This document shows positions 18,103-26,670 of a stretch of DNA of 64,000 nucleotides, in pieces. A program made the position numbers and the translations under genes. How positions within the stretch are numbered: position 1 is the stretch's first letter; each line of letters begins with the position of its first letter. Below the pieces are notes generated by a model. The model did no database searches and was not told the DNA's origin. It saw only the letters and a program-made list of their open reading frames with translations. The DNA is from Bifidobacterium sp. ESL0690 (GTDB lineage Bacteria; Actinomycetota; Actinomycetes; Actinomycetales; Bifidobacteriaceae), in the NCBI RefSeq assembly GCF_029392315.1, contig NZ_CP113939.1, forward strand, positions 1,922,001 through 1,986,000. Direction: 5' to 3'.

Positions 18103-19086
18103 TCACGAGGCTTTACCCTCCTCGGCCACGGAGGCGTGCGTGGCCGCCATGAAGTCCTCCAATTGGGTAAGATTCGGCGTGCTTCTGGCTCCTTTGCGGG
18201 CCACTTTGTAGCCGGAAACGGCATTGCCGGCCTGCAAGGCACGTTGAAGATTCCTGCCGTTGAGCAAGGCCGCGATAAACCCTGCGTTGAACACGTCTCC
18301 GGCACCGATGGTGTCTTCGACCTCAACGTGGTATGCGGGGCTATCGATACGCTTGCCGTCGGTGAAGGCCACCGAACCGTGGCAGCCGTCGCGTGCCACC
18401 ACAACCCTGCCATCGACGGCGAGGGCCGCAGCATTCGCTTGCCAATCCTGATCGCCGAGATAGGAGAATTCCTCCGGGCCTGAACCAAGCAGATAGGTCA
18501 CGTAAGGCATGATCCGCTGCAAGGCTGCGGCAAAGCCCGGGTCGAGCACCCCGTCGTCAACGCGAAGGTTCAGATCGAGCGAAGTCGCGATGCCCCGCTC
18601 ATGCGCCGCCTTCATGATGTCGATGATCGTCTGGCGTGCACTGGTGTCATAGGTCAGCATCATGCCGGAAGTGTGCAGCCAACGGGCCCCGTTGAAAGCG
18701 TTGAAATCGACTTTCGACTCGTCCAAAACGGTGAACGACCTGTCGACACGAGGCCAACCCCAAAGGTAGCGTTCTCCACGCTCGTCGACAAAAGCGAAAA
18801 CCCCGACCGTATTCAACGACGCATCCACGACCAAGCCGGAATCGTCGACACCGGCGTCTTCAAAATCGCGCTGGATGAAGTGGCCGTATTGGTCATCACC
18901 GATGGTGCCGATAAAGGTGGTGTCCATTCCAAGACGCGAAAGCGCCACAGCCGTGTTCGCGCATGTGCCTCCGCCATGGATTTCCGGCTCGGGATATTTC
19001 ACCCTGGTGCGTTCCTTGTTGAGAAAACGCGGGTACGGTACGATGATATCGGTGTTGGCGTCACCGGCAACAATCACATCATGCAT
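18103..19086 (-). CDS. PfkB-family carbohydrate kinase
   Basis: ATP-dependent sugar or nucleoside kinase of the ribokinase fold, 327 residues. It has the N-terminal GGGTCANTAVALSRLG block (residues about 38-53) and the C-terminal DTIGAGDVFNAGF with the catalytic Asp. Its ATG overlaps the stop of the TrpF-like gene by 8 nt, so translation is coupled. It is not close to the two ribokinases in this window. The clustered TrpF-like barrel, phosphatase and aldehyde reductase suggest it phosphorylates a pentose, a deoxypentose or another sugar from nucleosides. Family is secure, substrate unknown. Confidence 0.9.
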   Translation of the reverse strand: MHDVIVAGDANTDIIVPYPRFLNKERTRVKYPEPEIHGGGTCANTAVALSRLGMDTTFIGTIGDDQYGHFIQRDFEDAGVDDSGLVVDASLNTVGVFAFVDERGERYLWGWPRVDRSFTVLDESKVDFNAFNGARWLHTSGMMLTYDTSARQTIIDIMKAAHERGIATSLDLNLRVDDGVLDPGFAAALQRIMPYVTYLLGSGPEEFSYLGDQDWQANAAALAVDGRVVVARDGCHGSVAFTDGKRIDSPAYHVEVEDTIGAGDVFNAGFIAALLNGRNLQRALQAGNAVSGYKVARKGARSTPNLTQLEDFMAATHASVAEEGKAS

Positions 19087-19780
19087 TTTTCGCCGCTTCG
19101 ATGAACGCCTTTACCTTGGCGGGATCCTTGCACCTGAGGGTGTCGGCACGCTCGTCGTCATAATTGGTCAGGCTGAAGGAATCGACACCATAGGGGTGTG
19201 TTTCCGCAATGGCTTGTGCCACGTTGCTGGCATCGAGCCCGCCTGCGATGATGCAGGGAACATCGGTGGATTCGACGATCTTCCTGTCAATCGCGCGGTC
19301 GTGCGTCACTCCGGTGGCGCCGATATCAGTGGCTTTGGCGATCTTGGTATCGATAAGGAAGAAATCGGAAACCGGCGAATAATCGCGCACGTAGTCCATC
19401 ACCGGCTGCCCGTCCAACGGCACACCCGCCAGGACGGGAATGGCCTGCATGATCTTCAGCGACGGGAAACGGCGCTTGAGTTCGCGAATCTGATCGGGGT
19501 CGATGGCCTCGATATCTCCGGAAAGGTGAAGCACATCGGGCAATACCGCGCGAAGGTTATCGCTGATCTCATCGATGTCCTCGGCCACGGTCAGCCCGAT
19601 ACGTACCGCCTGCGGCTGGACGCCCTCAAAAATCTCTTTGGCCTGTGCACAATCAAGCTGGCCCGGCGTACGCTTGATCTTGCCATACGAAACGCCTATG
19701 TGTTCGCCGCCGTAGTCGATGACCATCCTGGCATCTTCCACGGTACGTATTCCATAAATCTGTGCAATTACATCAGCCAT
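19079..19780 (-). CDS. TrpF-like TIM-barrel protein without the catalytic cysteine
   Basis: The 233-residue protein resembles phosphoribosylanthranilate isomerase: IYGIRTVEDA in place of the KICGITNxEDA strand, LIDTK (142-146) with Asp144 matching the acidic catalytic residue, and AGGLDASNV (179-187). The catalytic cysteine is Tyr9 and the phosphate-binding SSGVE loop is changed to DSFSLTNYDD, so it is unlikely to make tryptophan. No trp gene is nearby. It leads the unit with a PfkB kinase, a HAD phosphatase and an alcohol dehydrogenase. A role as isomerase or lyase of a sugar phosphate is inference. TAGGAG precedes the ATG. Confidence 0.75.
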   Translation of the reverse strand: MADVIAQIYGIRTVEDARMVIDYGGEHIGVSYGKIKRTPGQLDCAQAKEIFEGVQPQAVRIGLTVAEDIDEISDNLRAVLPDVLHLSGDIEAIDPDQIRELKRRFPSLKIMQAIPVLAGVPLDGQPVMDYVRDYSPVSDFFLIDTKIAKATDIGATGVTHDRAIDRKIVESTDVPCIIAGGLDASNVAQAIAETHPYGVDSFSLTNYDDERADTLRCKDPAKVKAFIEAAKNA

Positions 19781-19813
19781 GTGTTTACTCTCCTATATGG
19801 TTTCTGATGAATG

Positions 19814-19870
19814 CGGGAATCGAAAGAGACCATACATCGTTGGATCTTTTCGATAAAAACCGGATTCCCG
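19814..19870 (-). promoter_or_regulatory. Inverted repeat in the leader of the TrpF-like operon
   Basis: CGGGAATC (19814-19821) pairs with GATTCCCG (19863-19870). It lies between the terminator at 19938-19984 and the first gene, so it could be an operator pair or a leader stem. It also implies a promoter of its own for this unit. Confidence 0.35.
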
Positions 19871-19937
19871 ACTTCGTTATCGGACGACTGCTTAACCGTC
19901 ATCGTCTTTGTTGGGTTTGTCGTTTACGGGTATATAT

Positions 19938-19984
19938 GTGGGGCCACCACGGACCTCATCCATGATGGCCCCACGATAATCTGC
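19938..19984 (-). terminator. Terminator of the ECF-nucleoside operon
   Basis: A 12-bp stem with one mismatch (GTGGGGCCAcCA with TGaTGGCCCCAC) lies 38 bp after the MFS stop and separates this operon from the TrpF-like operon. Confidence 0.7.
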
Positions 19985-20022
19985 CTTTACGGCTTATCTC
20001 AATGTCCTAGAAGGACGGCAAC

Positions 20023-21465
20023 TCACTTCTCGTTGTCTGCACGGGAGTGGCTGTAGATCATCTTCATCGAGCAGACGAAGATGACGAGGGCCGCGAGAAT
20101 GACCAGGCCGCCGATGATGAACACATTGGCGTACGAGGACGCAGCGCCCGCAGGGGTTCCCGCAATGCTGCCGCCGCCCATGGAGGTCTTGGCCATCATC
20201 TGGCCGAAGAGCGCCACGCCGATGGAGCCGGTGATGGCCTGGATCAGATCGTTGAAGCCCAGCGCACGTCCGGATTCCTCAGGCTCCACAGTCAACGTCG
20301 CGGTATCGACGATCGGCTGATAGAAGAAGGAAGTACCGAAGTAGTAGATGCACGGTGCCACAGCGAGCGCCCAGATCTTGCCGGCAGGAATCAGGAACGC
20401 GATGGCGATCAGGCCGCCGCCCATGCAGGCGAGAGCGAGGATGATCGAGGCCTTGCGGCCGATGCGCTGAATGATTGGGCCTGCGGCGAAGCCCATGATG
20501 GCGGCGAGGATGATCGACCAGACCAGCAGGTTGGAGACCTTGGAGGAGTCGATGCCGTAGACGTTCATGCCGATGTTGTTGACGCCGGCGTTCAGGGTGT
20601 AGCTGAAGAAGTAGCCGACGAAGATGACGGTCATGGTCACGGCGAATGCCGGGTTGGTGAGCATCTTCGGGGTGATGAACGGGCTCTTGGCCTTGTTGAT
20701 GTAAATGACGAACGCCACGAGCGTGACGATGCAGGCAATGCCCCAGCCCCAGTTCATGTCGGTGAAGAACATGGTCACCGCGCCTGCGAACAGGCCGATG
20801 AGCGTGAAGCCGACACCGTCGATGTGGGCACCCTTGGCGTGCTGGTCAGGAAGGTTCTTGGCCAGAGCGGGCAGGAAGAAGACCGCGACGATGCCGATGC
20901 CGAAGAGCCAACGCCAATCGATCAGGGTCATGTAGCCGGCGAGGAAGACGCCCAGCGCGGCGGCGATACGGAAGACCGCGACGAACACGCCGTACCAGAG
21001 CACGCGCTTTCGCTTTTCGACGTACTTGGAGACCAGCACCAGGAAGATGGAGCCGGAGACCTGCCAGCCGATGGACTGCAGCACGCGAGCCGCGATGACA
21101 ATCCAGATGCTGAAGGTGCCGAAGCAGCCCAATACCGAACCCAGGATGAAGACGATGGTGCCGAGGCAGACCATCTTCTTGAGCGACACGAAGTCGCCCA
21201 ACGAACCGTAGATGACGCAGACGATGCCCAGCACGATGCCCGGGATCGAGGTGATCAACGGTGCCAGATTCGGCTGGCCCAGCTGCTTGCCGATGTTGAC
21301 ATAGATCATGCCGAACGCCTGCTGCTGCAGCACGCCGAGCGTGAACAATGCCAGAATAATCGGGATGGCGACCTTGGCCATCTTGTTCATTTTCTCGAAC
21401 TCCGGGGTTCCCTCCTCAGGAACCGGTATTCCGTTGCTCTCATCCTTGACTGTTGTTTCAGTCAT
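20023..21465 (-). CDS. MFS transporter at the end of the nucleoside operon
   Basis: Major facilitator permease of 480 residues with about 14 hydrophobic segments, of the DHA2-like layout. The cytoplasmic N-terminus is acidic (GIPVPEEGTPEFEKM) and the loop YGSLGDFVSLKK matches the MFS A-motif region. It follows a nucleoside hydrolase gene by 34 bp and ends the operon before a terminator. Uptake in this operon is served by the ECF system, so this permease may export the released nucleobase or import another nucleoside. Neither can be told from sequence. Confidence 0.87.
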   Translation of the reverse strand: MTETTVKDESNGIPVPEEGTPEFEKMNKMAKVAIPIILALFTLGVLQQQAFGMIYVNIGKQLGQPNLAPLITSIPGIVLGIVCVIYGSLGDFVSLKKMVCLGTIVFILGSVLGCFGTFSIWIVIAARVLQSIGWQVSGSIFLVLVSKYVEKRKRVLWYGVFVAVFRIAAALGVFLAGYMTLIDWRWLFGIGIVAVFFLPALAKNLPDQHAKGAHIDGVGFTLIGLFAGAVTMFFTDMNWGWGIACIVTLVAFVIYINKAKSPFITPKMLTNPAFAVTMTVIFVGYFFSYTLNAGVNNIGMNVYGIDSSKVSNLLVWSIILAAIMGFAAGPIIQRIGRKASIILALACMGGGLIAIAFLIPAGKIWALAVAPCIYYFGTSFFYQPIVDTATLTVEPEESGRALGFNDLIQAITGSIGVALFGQMMAKTSMGGGSIAGTPAGAASSYANVFIIGGLVILAALVIFVCSMKMIYSHSRADNEK

Positions 21466-21499
21466 GTACTTTCCTTTCTCTTTCGAAAAGTATTCTTAT

Positions 21500-22435
21500 T
21501 TATTTTTGTTCGCGTTCAACGGATGCGATTCGTTGGACGAAACGTTTACGGAACCGCTCGACGTCGACGTCCACGCAGACGGAGACGTTGCGGTTGTTGC
21601 TGATGATGCCGTCGAAGTCGACCACGGTGGCACCAATGGTGAGCGGGCTGGAGATCTCCACGTCCACGAAGGCGTCGCGCATGGTGAACATATCAGGCTC
21701 GACCATCGCCAGAGCGGCGGAGGGATCGTACATCTTGATGCCGTTTTCGATATGCCCGCCATCGTAGGAACGGAAGAGCGCGCCGATCATGACGCCGACT
21801 TCGCCGGTTTGCTCCATGCGTTCCAGATCGTCGACGACCAGGTGCGCCTTGCGCCCGATATCAAGCCCCACCATGGTGATGGGCAGGCCGGAACGGAAGA
21901 CCATCTTGGCGGCTTCCGGGTCGACGGAGATGTTGAATTCACCGTAGACGCCGATGTTGCCACGGCTGGTGGAGCCGCCCATCATCACGATGCGCTCGAC
22001 GTGTTCCTTGACTTCCGGGAACGTGGCGAACAGCAGCGCGATGTTAGTGAGCGGACCAAGCGTGAGGATGGTAACTGGCTCTTTGCTTTCCATCAAGACG
22101 CGACGCTCTTCCAAAACCGCGTTGTTGACGGTCAGAAGGGAAGTGTCGGGTTCCGGGAAATCGAACATGCCCATGCCGCCCTTGCCGTGCGCTTCGGTGG
22201 CGAACTGGTTGTCGCGCATCAACGGCGCCACGGCACCCTTGGCGACGGGAATCCTGCGGCCGAGGAAGGTCAGCAGTTTCAAGGCGTTGTTGGTGGTGTG
22301 CCCGATGCCGACATTGCCCGAAACCGAGGCGATGAGTTTGATATCGACGCTGGGCTCGTCAACCAGAAGGGTGATGGCGGCGGCGTCGTCGATGCCGGGA
22401 TCAGTATCGATGATCAATGGTTTTCTGGTATTCAT
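21500..22435 (-). CDS. Nucleoside hydrolase paralogue with altered catalytic histidine
   Basis: Second nucleoside hydrolase in the window, 311 residues. The Ca2+ site DTDPGIDDA (Asp10-Ala18), LGPLTNIAL, MMGGS and EFNISVDPEAA are intact. At the position of the general-acid histidine (HD in the paralogue at 15012) it reads Tyr236-Asp237 (KMYDPSAAL), so its leaving-group chemistry or base preference probably differs. GGAGGAATAACAC lies before the ATG and the gap to the ribokinase stop is 3 bp. With the ribokinase it would turn a nucleoside into base plus ribose 5-phosphate. Confidence 0.88.
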   Translation of the reverse strand: MNTRKPLIIDTDPGIDDAAAITLLVDEPSVDIKLIASVSGNVGIGHTTNNALKLLTFLGRRIPVAKGAVAPLMRDNQFATEAHGKGGMGMFDFPEPDTSLLTVNNAVLEERRVLMESKEPVTILTLGPLTNIALLFATFPEVKEHVERIVMMGGSTSRGNIGVYGEFNISVDPEAAKMVFRSGLPITMVGLDIGRKAHLVVDDLERMEQTGEVGVMIGALFRSYDGGHIENGIKMYDPSAALAMVEPDMFTMRDAFVDVEISSPLTIGATVVDFDGIISNNRNVSVCVDVDVERFRKRFVQRIASVEREQK

Positions 22436-22438
22436 GTG

Positions 22439-23359
22439 TTATTCCTCCGTTGAAATAATCGGTGAAGATTGGAAACGCTCGACCTCGTCGGCCAGCGGTA
22501 TTGAAGGGGCCGCACCGTGGCGAGAAACCGCAATCGCCGCAGCACGCGAGGCCCGATCAAGGCTTGTGGCGATGTCCTGTCCGGCCACCAGATTGGCCAG
22601 GACATAGCCAGTAAAGGTATCGCCCGCACCGGTGGTGTCGACCACGGGCACTCGATAGGCGCGCTGGCGGACGCGCTGGGTTCCCTTTCCATAACCGGAA
22701 CCCCACGACCCTGAAGTAAGGATGGTGGCGGCGCTCGGGAACTTCTCGCACATCGCGTCCAGCAAGGCTTCCGGCGTACCGGTCTTGCCGGTTATCGCCT
22801 CCGCCTCGCCGCCGTTGAGAATAAAGCAATCGACCAGGCTCAAATCAACCTCATCCAAGAGCTTGTCGGCCGGCGAAGGGTTCATGGCCACTTTCATGCC
22901 ACGTCGATGCGCCTGCTCAACGATATAGGGCAGTAGATTGGTCTCGTTCTGCACCAGCAGCCAGTCGCCCTTTTCGAATTTCTGGAGCACCTCATCGACG
23001 AACTCCTCGGTGAAGGCGCGGTTGGAGCCACTATAGAGGATGATGCAGTTGTCGCCATCCTGGTTGCGCTGGATGATCGCGTTACCGGTGCGCTCGCTGT
23101 CGCTTATCCTCACGTCGGTGATGTCGACCCCGGCCTTGCCAAGCAGGTCGCGCAGGAACACACCGTCTTGACCGATCAGCCCGGCGTGGCTGATTGACGC
23201 GCCGGCCTTGCCTGCCGCGATGGATTGGTTGAGCCCTTTGCCACCGGGATATCGGTTCAGAGCGCTTGAAGTGATCGTCTGTCCTTTGGTGACGAAATCG
23301 ACGACATCATAGACAAAATCGATGTTCAATGAGCCAAAATTCAGAATTTTCATTGACAT
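22439..23359 (-). CDS. rbsK: Ribokinase
   Basis: Phosphorylates D-ribose at C5 with ATP to feed the pentose phosphate/bifid pathway. The 306-residue protein has GSLNIDFVYDV, the substrate loop YPGGKGLNQSIAAGKAG (residues about 37-53), NPSPAD, LNGGEAE and the active-site DTTGAGDTFTGYVLA. It lies 82 bp after the second ECF ATPase gene and 3 bp before a nucleoside hydrolase gene, so hydrolysis and phosphorylation are coupled by operon. Two in-frame ATGs at the start (MSM) are both usable. RbsK and close PfkB kinases are hard to tell apart, but the motifs are of the ribokinase type. Confidence 0.88.
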   Translation of the reverse strand: MSMKILNFGSLNIDFVYDVVDFVTKGQTITSSALNRYPGGKGLNQSIAAGKAGASISHAGLIGQDGVFLRDLLGKAGVDITDVRISDSERTGNAIIQRNQDGDNCIILYSGSNRAFTEEFVDEVLQKFEKGDWLLVQNETNLLPYIVEQAHRRGMKVAMNPSPADKLLDEVDLSLVDCFILNGGEAEAITGKTGTPEALLDAMCEKFPSAATILTSGSWGSGYGKGTQRVRQRAYRVPVVDTTGAGDTFTGYVLANLVAGQDIATSLDRASRAAAIAVSRHGAAPSIPLADEVERFQSSPIISTEE

Positions 23360-23441
23360 TCATTCCCCTTGTTTTTGTGTTTAGTCATGGTCGATTCCCC
23401 ACCATGGCCGGCTATTTCTTGCTGTTGTTTTTGAACAGATT

Positions 23442-24260
23442 TCAAGAATTCTGCGCTGAACAGGCATCCTCGAGTCCCTCAACGAATTGCGGAACGGTAA
23501 AGACGGTTTCCTTGAGACCGACGCCTTGCGCCACCCTGGTGATTGGCGGCGGCGTGACGTAGGATTTGCGCAATACGTCGACTTGTGAGAACACCTCTTC
23601 AGGCGTGCCGTCGACGAGCACCTGCCCTTGGCACATCACGACGACGCGGTCGAAGTTGGCGACCACGAATTTCATATCGTGGCTGATGGCGATGCACATC
23701 TTGCCTTCGCGCTTGAGTTCCGCGATCAGGTCGTGCAGCCGCACATCTCCCGCGTAATCCTGCCCGCAGGTCGGTTCGTCGAAGACCACGGCGTCCGGAT
23801 CCATCATCACCACCGCCCCGATGCCGCAGAATTTCTTCTCCGTGGGGCTCAGGTCGGCTGGATGGACGTCCAGCTTGTCCTTTAACCCGGTCAACGCCGC
23901 GACTTTGGCGATGCGACGCTCGATGGTCGCCTCGTCCATGCCGATATTCCTCGGGCCGAACGCGAACTCCTCGCGTACGGTTTCCAGGAAGAGCTGGTCG
24001 TCGGGATTCTGGAAAACGTAGCCCACTCGCTTGGACCATTCTGCCGTTGTGCGCTCGGAAATCTCGGTTCCGTCAATGGTCAACGAACCTTGCGTTGGAC
24101 GAAGTATCCCGTTCAACTGCTTGGCGAGCGTCGTCTTTCCCGCGCCGTTCTGCCCGATGATGGCCACCGACTGGTCGCCTTCGAAGCTGAGGTTGATATC
24201 GCGGAGCGCCTGACGGTCGGACTGATAGCTATAGCCCACATTACGCAATTCGATTTTCAT
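23442..24260 (-). CDS. ECF transporter ATPase with degenerate signature motif
   Basis: One of two ATPases of an energy-coupling factor vitamin/nutrient importer, 272 residues. Walker A GQNGAGKT (36-43), Q-loop FQNPDDQLF with Gln84, Walker B VVFDEP with Glu162 and the switch His194 are intact. The ABC signature, usually LSGGQ, reads LSPTE (137-141). The partner ATPase has a normal LSGGQ, so only one of the two composite ATP sites would be fully active. The start overlaps the partner's stop by 4 nt. The C-terminal tail (about 230-272) is typical of EcfA proteins. Confidence 0.9.
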   Translation of the reverse strand: MKIELRNVGYSYQSDRQALRDINLSFEGDQSVAIIGQNGAGKTTLAKQLNGILRPTQGSLTIDGTEISERTTAEWSKRVGYVFQNPDDQLFLETVREEFAFGPRNIGMDEATIERRIAKVAALTGLKDKLDVHPADLSPTEKKFCGIGAVVMMDPDAVVFDEPTCGQDYAGDVRLHDLIAELKREGKMCIAISHDMKFVVANFDRVVVMCQGQVLVDGTPEEVFSQVDVLRKSYVTPPPITRVAQGVGLKETVFTVPQFVEGLEDACSAQNS

Positions 24261-25108
24261 CGTCCAAGCACCTCCTTGGCCATCGCGAGGCTTTCGTCGT
24301 AGGTCATCGCGAGTTTTCCGTCACCCAAACCGCGCCGGTCAAGGCCTTTCGAGAGTTTGACGTAATCAGGAGTATCGATGCCGTAGCGTTCGATATCGGA
24401 AGTGGAGAATACTTCCCGTGGGCTTCCGGTGAGCCTGACCTGGCCGTGTTCCATCACCACGACGGTGTCGGCGTACTGCGCGACCCGTTCCATGTCGTGA
24501 TCGACCATGATGACGGTGACCCCTGAGGCGTTGAGCTGCTTGACGATATCGAAGATCTCGGAGGCGCCGAGCGGGTCGAGCTGTGTGGTGCACTCGTCGA
24601 GCACGAGAATGTTGGGTTCCAGAATGAAGGTGGAACCGAACGCGACTCGCTGCACCTGCCCGCCGGAAAGTTCGAGCGGGTCGCGGTCGAGCAGGTCCTC
24701 GATATGCATCAGCTGCGAGACCAGTTTGACCCGGCGACGCATTTCATCGCGCGAGACGCCCCTGTTGCCCAAGCCATACGCAAGTTCCTCAGCGACGGTT
24801 CCCGAGGCATACGTGAGCTGGTTGAACGGATTCTGGAAGACCAGGCCGATATAGTTCGACAGATCGGCCACGCTCGCGTCAGCGGTATCCGCACCGTTGA
24901 TGCGTACGCTGCCCTCGGTTTTGCCGGTGAAGTAGTGCGGGATAAGCCCGACCAATGCATTGCACAGCGTGGTTTTACCGGCACCGTTGGCTCCGACGAC
25001 GCAGACGAACTCCCCTTCACGCACGATAAAGCTGACGTCCTTGATCGCCGGGACTTTGGCATCTTGATAAGTGAATGAATAATGTTCGACTTCAACAACA
25101 GTTTTCAT
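24257..25108 (-). CDS. ECF transporter ATPase
   Basis: Partner ATPase of the same importer, 283 residues. Walker A GANGAGKT (39-46), Q-loop FQNPFNQ, signature LSGGQ (147-151), Walker B ILVLDE with Glu172 and a DHD switch (VDHDM) are all canonical. The ATG at 25108 overlaps the stop of the S-T fusion gene by 4 nt (ATGA). A longer in-frame reading would run 32 codons into that gene with no ribosome site. It pairs with the LSPTE ATPase to drive substrate release through EcfT. Confidence 0.92.
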   Translation of the reverse strand: MKTVVEVEHYSFTYQDAKVPAIKDVSFIVREGEFVCVVGANGAGKTTLCNALVGLIPHYFTGKTEGSVRINGADTADASVADLSNYIGLVFQNPFNQLTYASGTVAEELAYGLGNRGVSRDEMRRRVKLVSQLMHIEDLLDRDPLELSGGQVQRVAFGSTFILEPNILVLDECTTQLDPLGASEIFDIVKQLNASGVTVIMVDHDMERVAQYADTVVVMEHGQVRLTGSPREVFSTSDIERYGIDTPDYVKLSKGLDRRGLGDGKLAMTYDESLAMAKEVLGR

Positions 25109-26670
25109 CGCACACCTCCCCACGGATAGGTCACCGGAAGCGTTCCGGTATGGCCGAGAATCGAAAGGACAAAGATCACAGCGAAAGCAGCGATCAGCGA
25201 CCACAACGCCACGGCGTCCTTGGACGTCCAGGAAACCTTGACATAGTTCGTGCGGCGCACACCCTTGATGCCGAAACCACGGGTTTCCAGCGTCATGCCG
25301 CGCTCTTGGGCATCGGTCAACGACGACATGACCACCGGGCCGATCAACGGCAGGAAGGCCTTGAAGCGCGAGACCAAACCACCGCCCGTGGAAAGCCCGC
25401 GCGCGCTTTGCGCCTGACGGATCACGGTCATCTTGCGCTGCATCTGCGGCACCACGTTCAGCGAGGCAAAAATCAGATAGCCAAGTTTGCTCGGGCAGCC
25501 GATCTGCGTCAAAGCCGCTACCAGCGAGCCGATATAGGTGGTCTTGTTGGCGATATAGAAGCTGCCAAGGAAGACCAGCACGGTCACCACGATTTTCGCC
25601 GCGTACAACACGCCCTGAAGACCGAGCTGAGCAAAGCCGAAATCGGCGATAACGGTGGTGTTCTTGGGGCTATAAAGGCCTTGGATGAACATCAGCATGA
25701 TGGTCATCGGCAGGCCGAAGCCGAACATCAGCTTTGAGAACGGCTTGAGGCTACCGATACGCCATGCAAGAGCGAACAGCGCCGCCACGATGACCAGCCC
25801 CAAAGTGAAATCCGGCCAGATCAGCGCAGCAAGCCCGAAGAGCAAAACACCGAGGAACTTGACCAACGGATTGGCCTTGCCCATCGCTCCAGGCGCATCG
25901 TGCACCGCATCGGCTCGGCGCAAACGCTCTTCCATCTGAGCGTCGCTCGGCAAAGCATTGGCGTTGGTGCTGCCGCCATTCTTGCCCTTGCGTAAATCGG
26001 CGAGGATGGATTCGAGGTCGTAGCCGCGAGCCGCCACGTCGGCCTTGATCGGCTTGAAATTGGTGGTCTTGATATTGCCCGAGGCGTACTGGCTCATGAA
26101 ACGACGCGGGATCTTGCCCACGACGATGGTAACGATGATCAGTGTGATGCCCTTGTCGATCAGATTCTCGAGCATCGACGAGGAAAAGACCGAGATGAGG
26201 ATGTTCTTCCAGGCCACGGTAAGCGCCGCGGTGAGGATGGAAGTGCCATTGACGCCCGTGGCTCCGCCGTAGACGAAAACGGTAATCATGGAGGCGGTGA
26301 CGGTGTTGACCGCAGAGCAGGCCAGCCAGATCAGCAGGATGCCCCACAGCTTCTTGAGCAGACCCGCCTTGACCATGAAGCCCACGACGAGGCCGCACAG
26401 CACGCTGGAAAGCGCGTAAGGCAGATAAACCGGGTTCGCAACAATTGCCAGGAAAACGTTGGTCAAGAGACCACACAGCGCTGCGACCCAAGGCCCGCTC
26501 AGGCAGGCAATGACCATGGTGCCGATCATGTCCATGAACAACGGCAGTTTCAGCGTCGAGCACAAGGTTCCGCCGATGAGGTTGATCCCGACAGCGATAG
26601 GAATCAAAACGAGGGATTTCGTGGAGAATTGAGAAATGATACTATGAAGCATCCTACGCCATAACGTCAT
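25105..26670 (-). CDS. Fused ECF substrate-binding (S) and coupling (T) protein
   Basis: Integral membrane protein of 521 residues that joins two normally separate ECF subunits. The first about 195 residues form six hydrophobic helices of an S component. A charged linker (about 200-265) follows. The rest is EcfT, with its helices and the two coupling motifs SARGLS and ETRGFG that contact the ATPases. A fixed S-T fusion means a dedicated rather than shared importer. Genomic context (ribokinase, nucleoside hydrolase) points to a nucleoside or ribose substrate; this is inference. The second ATG (26670) is chosen because AAAGGTGG is 7 nt before it. Confidence 0.85.
   Translation of the reverse strand: MTLWRRMLHSIISQFSTKSLVLIPIAVGINLIGGTLCSTLKLPLFMDMIGTMVIACLSGPWVAALCGLLTNVFLAIVANPVYLPYALSSVLCGLVVGFMVKAGLLKKLWGILLIWLACSAVNTVTASMITVFVYGGATGVNGTSILTAALTVAWKNILISVFSSSMLENLIDKGITLIIVTIVVGKIPRRFMSQYASGNIKTTNFKPIKADVAARGYDLESILADLRKGKNGGSTNANALPSDAQMEERLRRADAVHDAPGAMGKANPLVKFLGVLLFGLAALIWPDFTLGLVIVAALFALAWRIGSLKPFSKLMFGFGLPMTIMLMFIQGLYSPKNTTVIADFGFAQLGLQGVLYAAKIVVTVLVFLGSFYIANKTTYIGSLVAALTQIGCPSKLGYLIFASLNVVPQMQRKMTVIRQAQSARGLSTGGGLVSRFKAFLPLIGPVVMSSLTDAQERGMTLETRGFGIKGVRRTNYVKVSWTSKDAVALWSLIAAFAVIFVLSILGHTGTLPVTYPWGGVR

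Noticed and set aside
19079..19780. A tryptophan biosynthesis gene (trpF)
   Set aside because: The barrel is TrpF-like, but the catalytic Cys is Tyr9, the phosphate loop is altered and no trp genes are nearby.
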